Part shown: one piece after another, positions 1-8,080 of the stretch
How positions within the stretch are numbered: the first letter of the stretch is position 1
How the letters are laid out: each line of letters begins with the position of its first letter
NCBI GenBank assembly: GCA_028726605.1
Contig: JAQYPV010000014.1
Coordinates: 1-64,000, forward strand
From: Peptoniphilaceae bacterium
GTDB taxonomy: Bacteria; Bacillota; Clostridia; Tissierellales; Peptoniphilaceae
Direction: 5' to 3'
Length of the DNA stretch: 64,000 nt
Position numbers and translations under genes: made by a program
The notes under the pieces: generated by a model
The model's input: the letters and a program-made list of their open reading frames with translations, nothing else
Databases searched by the model: none
Told to the model about the DNA's origin: nothing

Positions 1-747
1 CGAATGAGTTTGTGTGTGATGCCTTTTTCGTGGCAGTATCGGTCAAACGGATGAATTCGCTTTGTTTCACGGAAATGGGTAAATTCAAAGCCGTTGTCCG
101 TTTGTATGATTTTGGGTTGATAACCAAAATACCGGATGGCCCTTTTAATAAATTCTACCGTGGAATAAGAGGATTGCTCACGAAATGCATAAAGGAATCG
201 TTTGCGGCTTGCCTCATCAATGACCGTATACGGATAGAACTTGTCGGGCATTTTCCCGACGTAACACGATGACGGAACGTATTTGACATCGAGTTGCCAT
301 TTTACGCCCAATTTTTTTTCGGGGTATCGTAGGGCTTGGGCACATAGGGTTTTTTCTTCACCGGCTGTTCCTTATAAAAACCTTGTTTGCGGAGGAAGCG
401 GAACAAGGAACATGGATGTCATCGGTAGCCACGTTGAAACTTTAGTTTTGCATAAAGTTCAATGAGTGAGATGGTTGGATTGCGTCGAAGTAAGTTTCGA
501 ATCCAAGTTTCTTCTTGCGGCGTATGTGCATTGGGATGAGGAGTGTTCGGTCCATGAGAGCGGTCTCGTAAAGAATCTTTTGTGCCGTCAAAACGCCGAT
601 TCCAGCGCATTAGAGACGCTTTGGAGATCTTGTAGCGTCGTAAAACGAAGGCGAGGGAAACCCCGCGCGATAGGTTTTGACTGCATGAAATCTTGTTTCC
701 AAAGTGTGTGGCAAATACCGTTGTGTTTTTGCTATACTGGTTGTCAT
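1..747 (-). pseudogene. IS481-like transposase, frameshifted, runs off the window start
   Basis: Read on the minus strand from ATG at 747 (AAAGGA about 10 nt upstream), the fragments join into one DDE transposase. It has an N-terminal helix-turn-helix (KISKASLMRWNRR), then a linker, then an rve-type catalytic core with WQLDVKY (first Asp) and IQTDNGFEF (second Asp). The third acidic residue would lie beyond the window. Three lesions break it: a missing base near 661-668, an in-frame TGA at 419-421, and one extra base in the eight-base T run at 312-319. These are seen directly. The IS481-like assignment rests on family resemblance of the core. The element is very probably inactive unless -1 slippage at the homopolymer and stop readthrough are invoked. 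Confidence 0.8.
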
Positions 748-870
748 AGAGAGAATCCTTTCTTTGTTTGGTTGATGCTTTCACTGTATCGGATTTCTCT
801 CTTTTTTTTCTTCTCGGTCTCACATCAATTGTATTTCTATACGCCGCTTCACATCGATTTAACATTTTTC

Positions 871-900
871 TTGCACGGCGAGGTACTTTTGCGTTAGAAT
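871..900 (+). promoter_or_regulatory. Promoter of the RNase P RNA gene
   Basis: TTGCAC at 871-876 and TAGAAT at 895-900 are separated by 18 bp, a good sigma-A match. Transcription would begin at about 907, just before the P1 helix of rnpB. Confidence 0.6.
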
Positions 901-913
901 ACCGTCCTATGAG

Positions 914-1229
914 GAGCAAGTCGGATAATCGCGATATTTTCGAGGAAAGTCCGTGCACCACAGAGCAGGATGCCGGATAACGTCCGGTGGAGGTAACTCT
1001 AAGGCTAGTGCAACAGAAATAAACCGCCAGCAATGGTAAGGGTGGAAAGGCGAGGTAAGAGCTCACCGGCAACTTGGAGACAAGTTGGCCCTGTAAACCC
1101 CATCCGGTGCAAGATCAGAGCCACAAAAGCAGTTGCTCGCTGCGGCTCGCGAGATCGCTGGAGCTGATTGGTGACGATCGGCCGAGACAGATGATTATCA
1201 GAAACAGAACACGGCTTACGGATTTGCTT
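914..1229 (+). ncRNA. rnpB: RNase P RNA (catalytic RNA of tRNA 5' processing)
   Basis: This is the ribozyme subunit that removes 5' leaders from pre-tRNAs. The conserved core GAGGAAAGTCCGTGCACC lies at 942-959. An ACAGAAATAAACCGCC segment and GTAAACCCCATCCGGTGCAAG-type sequence follow, and the 3' conserved block ACAGAACACGGCTTAC lies at 1204-1219. The two ends pair as helix P1: AGCAAGTC (915-922) with GATTTGCT (1221-1228). A promoter precedes it and an intrinsic terminator follows at 1247. The exact ends are estimated from P1. Confidence 0.93.
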
Positions 1230-1246
1230 TTCGTGAACGAAATGAT

Positions 1247-1273
1247 GCGGGATCTTCGGATCCCGCGATTTTT
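1247..1273 (+). terminator. Terminator of rnpB
   Basis: An eight-base stem GCGGGATC/GATCCCGC closed by a TTCG tetraloop (1247-1266) is followed by GATTTTTG. This is a textbook intrinsic terminator at the right distance from the end of the RNA. Confidence 0.8.
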
Positions 1274-1304
1274 GTATGGGGGGCGCAGAAACGACGTCTT
1301 CATA

Positions 1305-1420
1305 GCGTCGCCTGTTTTCGACCCTGTGCGGAAGTCTTGGGCAGTCGATAACGCAGAAGCCGCCTCGTCGCGGCGTCGCCCGGTGTCGATCCTGTGCGGG
1401 AACTTTTGGCGGTCGACATC
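1305..1420. repeat. Imperfect tandem duplication, period 68 bp
   Basis: About 48 bp beginning GCGTCGCC/T at 1305 recur at 1373 with scattered substitutions. Both copies contain a TCGAyCCTGTGCGG core. The duplication sits in the gap between the rnpB terminator and rpiB. No gene is visible here. Confidence 0.55.
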
Positions 1421-1533
1421 GCCCAGGCTTGCAGCGCGGCGGCGATGGTGCGATGATAGGGAAGACAGCAGAATCAAATTGTATCGGTCCGCGTCCGGTG
1501 GGCCGTTGTAACGGAATAATAAAGGAGAAGCAA

Positions 1534-1986
1534 ATGAAAATTGCGGTGGGTTGTGATCACGGCGGCTACACGCTTTTGGAGCCGGTCGTCGCGCATTTGA
1601 AGGAACGCGGGTTCGACGTGGACACCTTTGGGAGTTTGGACGGGTCGCGCACGGACTATCCCGATGTGGCGACGCTGGTGGCAGAGCGGGTTGTGGCGGG
1701 CGATTACGATTGCGGCATCCTCATGTGTGGCACTGGCATCGGCATCTCCATTGCCGCCAACAAGGTGAAGGGCGCGCGTTGCGCCAACGTGGCGGATGCC
1801 TACTCGGCGGCGAAGGCGCGCGAGCACAACAACGCGAACCTCATTGCGCTGGGCGGCCGCACCATTGGCGATGAACTGGCGCTGACTCTGGTGGATGCCT
1901 ATCTCGACGCGACGTTCGAAGGCGGCCGTCACGCCACGCGCGTGGCGAAGATTGGGCAATACGAAGACCATCACGCGGCGCGCTGA
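1534..1986 (+). CDS. rpiB: Ribose-5-phosphate isomerase B
   Basis: It interconverts ribulose 5-phosphate and ribose 5-phosphate in the non-oxidative pentose phosphate pathway, in the cytoplasm. The 150-residue product has the RpiB/LacAB fold signatures: an N-terminal IAVGCDHGGY phosphate-binding segment, the active-site Cys in CGILMCGTGIGISIAAN, and the RCANVADAYSAAKAREHNNANLIALGGR stretch in the second half. Length matches the family (about 145-155). The start at 1534 is chosen because AAAGGAG lies 6 nt upstream at 1521-1527. The in-frame extension to 1429 lacks family similarity. It appears monocistronic, since rplM downstream has its own promoter. Confidence 0.95.
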   Translation: MKIAVGCDHGGYTLLEPVVAHLKERGFDVDTFGSLDGSRTDYPDVATLVAERVVAGDYDCGILMCGTGIGISIAANKVKGARCANVADAYSAAKAREHNNANLIALGGRTIGDELALTLVDAYLDATFEGGRHATRVAKIGQYEDHHAAR

Positions 1987-2008
1987 CGGAGTTTTACGCC
2001 AGAATGAT

Positions 2009-2037
2009 TTGACCAGAGGGCCGGATTTCGATACAAT
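2009..2037 (+). promoter_or_regulatory. Promoter of rplM-rpsI with a leader of about 140 nt
   Basis: TTGACC at 2009-2014 and TACAAT at 2032-2037 are 17 bp apart, an excellent sigma-A promoter. Transcription from about 2044 leaves a 140-nt leader before rplM. Its length and a CCGC/GCGG hairpin near 2133 would suit an autoregulatory ribosomal-protein leader, but I cannot assign it to a known class. Confidence 0.65.
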
Positions 2038-2187
2038 ATTCAGGTATCTGTTTGGGCATTCGTGCCCCGGATTCTTCGAGAATATTCGCAGCGTCGATGT
2101 GCGAAACAGAAATTGTCGAATGTTCAAAACCGCTTCCCCGTGCGGCGGCGTCCAAATGGCCGGGGCTAAGATGAAAGGGAGAAACGA

Positions 2188-2616
2188 ATGAAGACAACTT
2201 TGGCGAAGCCGCTGGAGGTGGAGCGCAAGTGGTATGTCGTGGATGCGGAAGGCCAGATTGTGGGCCGTCTCGCAGCCAATATCGCTGCCGTCCTTCGCGG
2301 AAAACACAAGCCGACGTTCACCCCGAACGTCGATACGGGTGACTATGTCATCGTCATCAATGCGGAAAAAGTCGTTTTGACGAATGACAAAGAGCACAAA
2401 AAGATGTACAAACACCACACCGGCTATGTCGGTGGCCGTCGTGACATCTCTTACCAGGACATGATGGAAAAGCATCCGGAGCGCATTTTGGAGCGCGCCA
2501 TCAAGGGCATGTTGCCGCACAACACGCTCGGTCGTCAGATGTTCCGCAAACTCAAGGTCTATGTGGGACCGGAGCACAAGCATGCGGCACAGATGCCGGA
2601 AGAATTGACTTTTTAA
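2188..2616 (+). CDS. rplM: 50S ribosomal protein L13
   Basis: A structural protein of the large ribosomal subunit and an early assembly protein. The 142-residue product matches L13 end to end: [19 protein letters not shown] near the start, [12 protein letters not shown] in the middle, and the basic [21 protein letters not shown] segment near the C terminus. AAAGGGAG precedes the ATG. It is followed 14 bp later by rpsI, the conserved L13-S9 pair, and both share the promoter at 2009 and the terminator at 3046. Confidence 0.98.
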   Translation: MKTTLAKPLEVERKWYVVDAEGQIVGRLAANIAAVLRGKHKPTFTPNVDTGDYVIVINAEKVVLTNDKEHKKMYKHHTGYVGGRRDISYQDMMEKHPERILERAIKGMLPHNTLGRQMFRKLKVYVGPEHKHAAQMPEELTF

Positions 2617-2630
2617 GGTAGGAGGAATCG

Positions 2631-3020
2631 ATGGATAATCAATATCGTGGAACCGGACGCCGTAAATCGGCCGTCGCTCGTGTTCGCCTTCTGCCCGGCA
2701 ATGGTCAGGTGCTGGTGAACGGATACTCGCTCGAAGAATACTTCGACTACCAGACGCTGCGTGACATCGTCGTCGCTCCGCTGGTGCTCGTGGGACAGCG
2801 CAATGGCTTCAACGTCGCCGTCAACGTCAAGGGTGGCGGTTTTACCGGCCAGGCCGGCGCCATCCGCATGGGTGTGGCGCGCGCCTTGCTTGAATTCGAC
2901 CCGAATCTGCGCCCGACGCTGAAGAAGGCCGGTTTCCTCACGCGCGATGCTCGTGCCAAGGAACGCTACAAATACGGCTTCAAGAAGGCCCGCAAGAGCC
3001 CGCAGTTCTCGAAGCGCTAA
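2631..3020 (+). CDS. rpsI: 30S ribosomal protein S9
   Basis: A small-subunit protein whose C-terminal tail reaches the P-site tRNA. The 129-residue product shows the family signatures [14 protein letters not shown] at the N terminus, [22 protein letters not shown] in the middle, and a basic tail ending [11 protein letters not shown], with the conserved terminal Lys-Arg. AGGAGG lies 6 nt before the ATG. It is the second gene of the L13-S9 operon and is followed by a strong terminator. Confidence 0.98.
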   Translation: MDNQYRGTGRRKSAVARVRLLPGNGQVLVNGYSLEEYFDYQTLRDIVVAPLVLVGQRNGFNVAVNVKGGGFTGQAGAIRMGVARALLEFDPNLRPTLKKAGFLTRDARAKERYKYGFKKARKSPQFSKR

Positions 3021-3045
3021 GTTTTTCATCACTATTCTCGAAGTC

Positions 3046-3071
3046 AAGGCCCCCAAGCGGGGCCTTTTTTT
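3046..3071 (+). terminator. Terminator of rplM-rpsI
   Basis: The perfect stem AAGGCCCC/GGGGCCTT with a five-base loop is followed by a run of T. Confidence 0.85.
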
Positions 3072-3120
3072 GCGGCTTTTTGTCGAGTGCCTTTTGAGGA
3101 CGCGGTTTGCGCCGACGACG

Positions 3121-3675
3121 GGCGTGGACAACATCACGGAGCAAGAGCTGAACATCACCAAAGAGGCAGAATACGTGACGGCGCATCGAATGCGGATGGG
3201 GGCGTTGCGGAGATCGTCTCATTTGACGAAAAGAACAGCAATGCGTGGGTCGTCAATGGGAAGACGGGAAAGCTCGACATCGTGAACATCCCGGACGTGA
3301 ATGAGGATCCCGGTGTGGATGCACTTAATGCCTCCCAAGAGATGGACGTCAAAGAGGTGTTCAAAGAGAACCTGCCCGATGGCTTGCCCGAGGGCAAAGA
3401 CGTTCTCTTTGGCTCGCGTTCGTTTTCTATTTTCGAAGTGGGATCGGACGCGCCGAATGGAAACGCCACGCCGTCGCCGCAGAGTGGGGAGGTGCCCACA
3501 TCGAAGGATCATAAGGATCCGAATGCGGCGGGAAAACCGCAGACCGACGACGGAGAGCTGGCGCCGTCGACGACCCACATCGCGCCCCACCGGGGATGCT
3601 TCGCTCATTTCGGCACTGGTCGGCCTCGTCGCCTCCGCCGGAGCCTTTCTGAAGCTGGACAAGAAAAAAATTGAA
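3121..3675 (+). pseudogene. Relic of a cell-wall-anchored choice-of-anchor-I type surface protein
   Basis: Three reading frames must be joined. Frame one gives ELNITKEAEYVT (to about 3180). Frame two gives GGVAEIVSFDEKNSNAWVVN and KTGKLDIVNIPDV, then about 110 further residues. Frame three (from about 3585) gives PTGDASLISALVGLVASAG followed by a basic tail, which is a sorting signal with a hydrophobic anchor. The first two blocks resemble the repeated propeller-like segment at the N terminus of choice-of-anchor I proteins. Most of the long central part of that family is absent, so there is a large internal deletion plus at least two frameshifts. The family assignment is inference from the GGVAEIV and VVNGKTGKLDIV motifs. 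There is no visible start codon or signal peptide. Confidence 0.6.
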
Positions 3676-3708
3676 AGGGTCGGTGCCCTCTCATTAGAGC
3701 ATCGAAAA

Positions 3709-3757
3709 AAGGCCAAATCCCGATTCGAAGAGGACGACTTCGCCGGGATTTGGCCTT
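3709..3757. repeat. Perfect 14-bp inverted repeat
   Basis: AAGGCCAAATCCCG (3709-3722) is the exact reverse complement of 3744-3757, with a 21-nt loop. It is the first of several hairpins in a gene-free stretch (3680-4210) and may terminate the decayed surface gene. Confidence 0.7.
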
Positions 3758-3762
3758 CGTTC

Positions 3763-3866
3763 TGTCGTGGCCATTGTCTCAAACGGCTGTGGCCACGACA
3801 TTTTTCAAAAGAACCGCTCCACGTGTCGTGGCTATTTCCTATATCGGATTTAGCCACGACTTTTTT
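3763..3866. repeat. Two successive GTCGTGGC hairpins, each followed by T-rich DNA
   Basis: Hairpin one pairs TGTCGTGGCC (3763-3772) with GGCCACGACA (3791-3800), then TTTTTC. Hairpin two pairs GTCGTGGCTA (3825-3834) with TAGCCACGAC (3851-3860), then TTTTTT. The stems are related, but the base next to the loop side differs and both sides change together. They look like duplicated terminators or palindromic units. Confidence 0.6.
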
Positions 3867-3880
3867 GGGAATCGGTGGAT

Positions 3881-3965
3881 TGCTCTTTTCAATATCGATT
3901 TTACAACCGACAGAATCCGGAATTCAATGTGGTGCTCTTCGCGATATTGAAAAGAGCCACGATCG
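3881..3965. repeat. Diverged copy of the dispersed structured repeat (third copy)
   Basis: The sequence from GCTCTTTTCAATATCG (3882-3897) aligns with 34327 onward of the copy at 34266-34452. Shared blocks, in order, are GCT-TTTTCAA-ATCG, TTT-CAACC, CGGA, TGTGGT and AAGAGCCAC. In this copy 3882-3897 is a perfect 16-bp reverse complement of 3942-3957. DNA to 4200 contains further 8-13 bp inverted repeats (for example 3878-3890 with 4051-4063) but no gene. Confidence 0.5.
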
Positions 3966-4210
3966 TAATCCTCGATTTTTGATTGCTCATTCCATTGTTA
4001 TTTCAGCAACCTTTTTTTTCACGATTTCGGTGTGTTGTAACCGCAGAAATGAAAAGAGCAATCAAGGGGCATGCCCAAAATGTCTTTTCTTTTTTCGATT
4101 TTTGAAAGAGCGCTCAAATGCTCCGCGCGGCACAAGGATATCTATGACGATACCCATAGAAAAAGATGTCCATCGAAAATAGCGATCGCTGCGGCTCGCT
4201 GCCCCGACGC

Positions 4211-4771
4211 TTATTTCGCCAACTCCGCGGTTAATCCTTCGCTCACCGTCGCCCACTCGTCGGCGCTGAGCGCGGATTCGTTCACCGTGACGCCGGCGTC
4301 ATCAGCGCGTCTCAGCGTCGCTTCGTCACCTCTGACGAGGCCGTCCACCGTATACATGAGCTCCGCGAGCAGTTCCTCTCGAAGGGCAGGGTCTTCGTCC
4401 TCGGTTTCCGCTATGAAGGCCTCAACAAAGACGTCGGGTTCATCCCGCAGTGCCTCGCCCAACGGCAAGGCCTCATTCGCCACCGTCACGATGGCCAAAC
4501 TGGATCCGGCCGTGCCCACAGGCGTTTCGGCCAACTTCTGAGCGAGGGCCTGAAGCCCCGCCTCCTCCGCCGCCTCCTGCGCCGCACTCGCCGCCTCCGT
4601 CGTTTCGGCCTGAGACGTCTCCGCTGACGTCTCGTCCTGCTGCGTTTCCACGCTTTCCGCCGCCACCGTGGCATCCACCGGCGCCGTCAGCGTTTGCTTC
4701 GGCGCCGCGTCGCAGGCCACCAGCGCCGCCGACAGGAAAAGCGCCAACGCTATCGATCTAAAAGATCTCAT
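4211..4771 (-). CDS. Predicted lipoprotein of unknown function
   Basis: The 186-residue product begins with a lipoprotein signal peptide: basic MRSFR, a hydrophobic core, and lipobox LVAC with the lipidated Cys at residue 20. An Ala/Glu/Thr/Gln-rich, low-complexity linker (about 25-75) follows, then an acidic alpha-helical C-terminal half rich in EAL, EEL and ADEWA segments. It would be tethered to the outer face of the membrane. I recognise no catalytic motif or named family. It is transcribed toward the decayed surface gene and away from murJ, with GGAGGAAAT just before the ATG. The acidic Ala-rich composition could reflect rapid divergence. Confidence 0.75.
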   Translation of the reverse strand: MRSFRSIALALFLSAALVACDAAPKQTLTAPVDATVAAESVETQQDETSAETSQAETTEAASAAQEAAEEAGLQALAQKLAETPVGTAGSSLAIVTVANEALPLGEALRDEPDVFVEAFIAETEDEDPALREELLAELMYTVDGLVRGDEATLRRADDAGVTVNESALSADEWATVSEGLTAELAK

Positions 4772-5015
4772 ATTTCCTCCTTTTACTAATAGTTAGCACG
4801 TCTTGACTAAGAGTCAGCACGTCTTGCGATGCCGACCGGACACCCTTCACTGCGTGGCGATGTCAGCGAAGTGACCGCGGCGACGTTGCGATGCTGAGCG
4901 GGCATCCGTTGATCCCTTGCGATGCCGGTCGCTCCCACGCCACTGCGAATCAATCCCAGCCGCGACGCCGCCCGCATCCTCACAACTCCCTATCTACCCG
5001 TTCTCCAGCGCGACC
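4772..5015. other. Gap with short direct repeats, no gene seen
   Basis: Between the lipoprotein gene and murJ. TAGCACGTCTTG and CAGCACGTCTTG recur 27 bp apart (about 4794 and 4821), and TTGCGATGC occurs three times between 4823 and 4925. No coding region or RNA was recognised. Confidence 0.5.
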
Positions 5016-6548
5016 CTAGCGACGGCCCTTCCCCCTGTGCAGCTTGTGGTAGACCTGGTTGACGATGCGCTTCACCTCGGGAATGCCGGCGAAGAGGATG
5101 ATGACGCCGTAGACGAGGGCCGCCACCAGAATGGTGACGAGAAGGCGCGGCGTCTCAGAGCCGAAAGGCAGGCCGTGGAAAACGGCAAGCGCCAGCGCCC
5201 CCATCACGGCGCTCGCGAGGGCGATTTTGCCCGTGGAGCCCAAGAGTTCCTTGTAGTGGAAACTGCCGTACTTCTTGTGGAGCACGATGCCGAACGCCGT
5301 CGCGCTGAAGAGATCGCCAATCATGGTGGAAGCGGCCAAACCGTTGAGACCCATGAACGCCGAGAGGACGAAGTTCAAAATGACGTCCACGGCCACGTGC
5401 ACGCTCGAAATGATAAACGGCGTGCGCGTATCGCCGACGGCGTAGAACGAGCGCACGAAGATGGACGAGAACATCATGCCGATGAGACCGGGCGCATACC
5501 AGAACAGGGCGCTCGCCGTGACCAGAGTGGATTCCGGCGTAAAGGCGTTGCGTTCATAGAAGAGGCGCACGAGCGGCTCGCTGAAGAGCATCATCCCCAC
5601 CGTGGCCGGAATGACGAGCACGAGCCCCGTGACGAGCGAGCGCACCACGATGTCCTTGAACTTCTTGCTCCGCGGATGCTCCCCCTCAGCCGCCAGCGCC
5701 GTAAAGCTCGTCGTCGTGATGGAGACGATGACGATGCCCTGCACCAGCATGTACAGCTTCGTGGCGTAGTCCAAGGCCGAAGGGCCGCCGTTAGGCATCA
5801 CCGTCGTGGAGATGGCCTTGTCCACGATGATCGACAGGTCGTTCACGAGGATGGACGCCATGGCCGGCAACGCAATGCCCAGCGAACTCTTGATGTCCGG
5901 CGCGAACGGCTTTAAGATCGGCCGATGCTGATAGCCGAGCCTCCGCAGCGCCCGTGGGAAAAAGATGTACTGAATGCCCATGGAGGCGACACTGCCCACC
6001 GCCAGGACGTACATGTTGCCCGTCATCGCCGTGAGATAAGAGAAGAAGACGATGACGACATTCATGATGATGCCGGTTGTGGCCGGCGTCACGAAGTCCT
6101 GCGCATTGTTCAAGTAGGCGATCATCGTGCCATTCATGCCCGAGAAGATGATCTGAAAGATGACGATGCGCGTGAAGAGCACCGCCTGCTCGAATTTTTC
6201 GCCCGTAAAGCCCGCGGCCATGATGTGGATGATCTGTGGCATGAAGATGAAGAAAATGCCGCTCGCGATGCAGGCGATCAAGACAAACGTGTTGGTCAGA
6301 TTGGACGTGAAGCGATCCGCCGCCGCCCGCCCATCGCGACGGCGCACGTTGTTGTACATGGGGATGAACGTGGACTGAATGGACATGAAGAGAAAACTGA
6401 ACGACAGCGCCGCCACACTCTGCGAGATGACGTAGATGTCCTTGATGGCGCCCGTCCCGAACAGCGAGCCGAAAATCACCTCGCGAATGGCGCCGGTGAA
6501 TTTCGAAAAGATGGTGATCAGCATCAATACAAAAGTGGCACGCTCCAT
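5016..6548 (-). CDS. murJ: Lipid II flippase MurJ (MviN family)
   Basis: It moves the peptidoglycan precursor lipid II across the cytoplasmic membrane. The 510-residue, very hydrophobic product fits the MOP-superfamily length and fourteen-helix pattern. It has the family N terminus (ITIFSKFTGAIREVIFGSLFG), the SVAALSFSFLFMSIQSTFIPMY segment in TM2, and the second-half repeat with SIFVRSFYAVGDTRTPF. The C terminus is strongly basic (HKLHRGKGRR). The start is the ATG at 6548 because GGAGGGG lies 4 nt upstream. A TTG twelve bases further upstream is in frame but overlaps that ribosome site. It appears to be a single gene, divergent from ribU. Confidence 0.93.
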   Translation of the reverse strand: MERATFVLMLITIFSKFTGAIREVIFGSLFGTGAIKDIYVISQSVAALSFSFLFMSIQSTFIPMYNNVRRRDGRAAADRFTSNLTNTFVLIACIASGIFFIFMPQIIHIMAAGFTGEKFEQAVLFTRIVIFQIIFSGMNGTMIAYLNNAQDFVTPATTGIIMNVVIVFFSYLTAMTGNMYVLAVGSVASMGIQYIFFPRALRRLGYQHRPILKPFAPDIKSSLGIALPAMASILVNDLSIIVDKAISTTVMPNGGPSALDYATKLYMLVQGIVIVSITTTSFTALAAEGEHPRSKKFKDIVVRSLVTGLVLVIPATVGMMLFSEPLVRLFYERNAFTPESTLVTASALFWYAPGLIGMMFSSIFVRSFYAVGDTRTPFIISSVHVAVDVILNFVLSAFMGLNGLAASTMIGDLFSATAFGIVLHKKYGSFHYKELLGSTGKIALASAVMGALALAVFHGLPFGSETPRLLVTILVAALVYGVIILFAGIPEVKRIVNQVYHKLHRGKGRR

Positions 6549-6794
6549 AGTCCCCTCCAATCCAAATGCAATTCAGTTTAACATAATTCCGCGCCGCCGA
6601 CGCCGGGAAAACGCCAAAAGAGAAGGCCATGGTAGACGGAGAAATGGCGGAATCGTTGCGATGGCGATCGTCCGAACGGCGCTTCGAGATCGACGGTTCC
6701 CCACGGAGCAAAACGCGTCCCAGCGCGCAAGAAAGGCGCGGTTTCTCTGCCACAGAATTCCTGCTGACCGACGACACTCGTCGTGCGGCGCCAG
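6549..6794. other. Divergent gap between murJ and ribU, no gene seen
   Basis: Only shadow reading frames are present. The minus strand upstream of murJ is AT-rich near 6570-6590 and may hold its promoter, but no convincing -35/-10 pair was found. Confidence 0.4.
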
Positions 6795-6823
6795 TTGCGC
6801 AGGATGCCCAAATCGTGTAAAAT
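6795..6823 (+). promoter_or_regulatory. Likely promoter of ribU
   Basis: TTGCGC at 6795-6800 and TAAAAT at 6818-6823 are 17 bp apart. The leader of about 75 nt contains the perfect hairpin ACATAGT/ACTATGT (6873-6889) directly before the ribosome site. I find none of the conserved FMN riboswitch blocks. Confidence 0.5.
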
Positions 6824-6904
6824 AGGCAAGTCTTGTTAAGGCATTGACGTTCTTTTCGGGACACGGATCATTACATAGTCCCACTATGTTAGAAAGGAAT
6901 GCAC

Positions 6905-7564
6905 ATGACAGATAAGACAGCAGAGAATTGGAAAAATGCGACACAGACGCGCAGCATCGGCCAACAGCTTAAAGACGCCGCGCACGTGCGCAACATCGTG
7001 AAAATCGCGGTATTGGGGGCTTTGGGCTTCGTCCTCATGGAGTTGTTCCACATCCCCCTGCCGTTCGCGCCGGCCTTCATGAGCGTCGACTTCGGCGACG
7101 TGCCGGCCCTCATCGGCGGGTTTGCCATGGGCCCCGTAGCGGGCCTCCTCGTCCAGCTGGTCAAAAACGTGCTCAAACTCTTCACGACGCAAACCGTAGG
7201 TATTGGGGAACTGTCCAATTTCATCGTGGGGTCCACCTTTGTCGTGACCGCGGCGCTGATCTACAAGCGCGACCACAACAAGCGCGGCGCCGTCATTTCG
7301 CTCGTCGTCGGCGGTTTCGCCATGAGCGTTTTGGCCGTGCTGTCCAACACCTTCTTCATCTTCCCGGCCTACGCCGCCGCCATCCAGCTGGACTTAAACG
7401 CCATGGCGACGCAGGTGGGCGCGGCGAACGGCCTCGTGAGCAACTACATGACGCTCATGCTCTTCTCGGTCTTCCCGTTCAACCTCGTGAAGTCGGCCAT
7501 GGAAGGACTCGTCACGTGGCTCCTGTACAAGCGGATCTCGCCCATCCTCAAAGGATGGAATTGA
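6905..7564 (+). CDS. ribU: Riboflavin ECF transporter substrate-binding (S) component
   Basis: It captures riboflavin and works with the shared energizing module EcfAA'T, which is not in this window. The 219-residue product has about six hydrophobic segments. It carries the S-component hallmark PLPFAPAFMSVDFGDVPALIGGFAMGPVAGLLVQLVKN in the first third and a conserved LFSVFPFNLVKSAMEGLVTWLLYKRI near the C terminus, typical of RibU of Gram-positive bacteria. The start at 6905 places AAAGGA 7 nt upstream, whereas the ATG at 6899 abuts it. A rho-independent terminator follows at 7619. Confidence 0.9.
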   Translation: MTDKTAENWKNATQTRSIGQQLKDAAHVRNIVKIAVLGALGFVLMELFHIPLPFAPAFMSVDFGDVPALIGGFAMGPVAGLLVQLVKNVLKLFTTQTVGIGELSNFIVGSTFVVTAALIYKRDHNKRGAVISLVVGGFAMSVLAVLSNTFFIFPAYAAAIQLDLNAMATQVGAANGLVSNYMTLMLFSVFPFNLVKSAMEGLVTWLLYKRISPILKGWN

Positions 7565-7618
7565 GCGCAACGCTTTGAACGCAACCCGGTAAAAATGGTA
7601 CAATGATGTTGACCTCAG

Positions 7619-7648
7619 AAGGTGGCCCCTGCAGGGCGCCTTTTTTTA
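7619..7648 (+). terminator. Terminator after ribU
   Basis: AAGGTGGCCC and GGGCGCCTT pair with one bulge around CTGCA, followed by seven T. Confidence 0.75.
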
Positions 7649-7666
7649 TGATGAAGTAGGGTGGAG

Positions 7667-8080
7667 ATGAAGTTTCAGACGAAAGAAGAGACGCGCGCGT
7701 GGAGTGAGGCCTTTGCCCGCACCCTGCGCGCGGGGGATGTGGTGGCCCTCTCCGGCGACTTGGGCGCAGGGAAGACCCAGATCGTGCAGTGGATTGCTGC
7801 CGCATTAGACGCACAACTGCCGGCCGTCTCGCCGACGTTTTCCATTGTGCGTCACTATCCGGCGCCGGCCTTTGACGTTTACCATTTGGATCTGTACCGG
7901 CTGAACACACCGGAAGAAATTGAAGATATCGACTTTGAGACGTTTTTTTATCCACAACAGGCGGTGACGTTGATCGAATGGGCGGATCGCGCCGCGGGGT
8001 ACTTGCCCGCCGGCCTGATCCACGTGGATATTACGGCAATGCCCGGAGAGGCAAGGGAGGTGGAAACGTGGCGCGAATAA
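7667..8080 (+). CDS. tsaE: tRNA threonylcarbamoyladenosine ATPase TsaE
   Basis: TsaE is the ATPase of the TsaBDE complex that installs t6A at position 37 of ANN-decoding tRNAs. The 137-residue product has the Walker A motif GDLGAGKTQ near residue 32, the VSPTFSIVRHYP switch, HLDLYRL in the middle, and the VTLIEWADRA segment that carries the family Trp and Glu. The start at 7667 has AGG six bases upstream. An upstream GTG is in frame but less well placed. It is the first gene of a compact t6A cluster and overlaps the next gene by 13 bp. Confidence 0.93.
   Translation: MKFQTKEETRAWSEAFARTLRAGDVVALSGDLGAGKTQIVQWIAAALDAQLPAVSPTFSIVRHYPAPAFDVYHLDLYRLNTPEEIEDIDFETFFYPQQAVTLIEWADRAAGYLPAGLIHVDITAMPGEAREVETWRE

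Noticed and set aside
466-897. Plus-strand frame of 143 codons at the window start
   Set aside because: It lies opposite the broken transposase and encodes no recognisable protein; the minus strand explains the region.
5791-6864. A 357-codon minus-strand frame overlapping murJ
   Set aside because: Low-complexity His/Arg-rich frame without similarity to any family. murJ in the neighbouring frame is convincing.
6823-6904. Possible FMN riboswitch before ribU
   Set aside because: None of the conserved FMN-binding blocks is present in the 75-nt leader, only a simple 7-bp hairpin.
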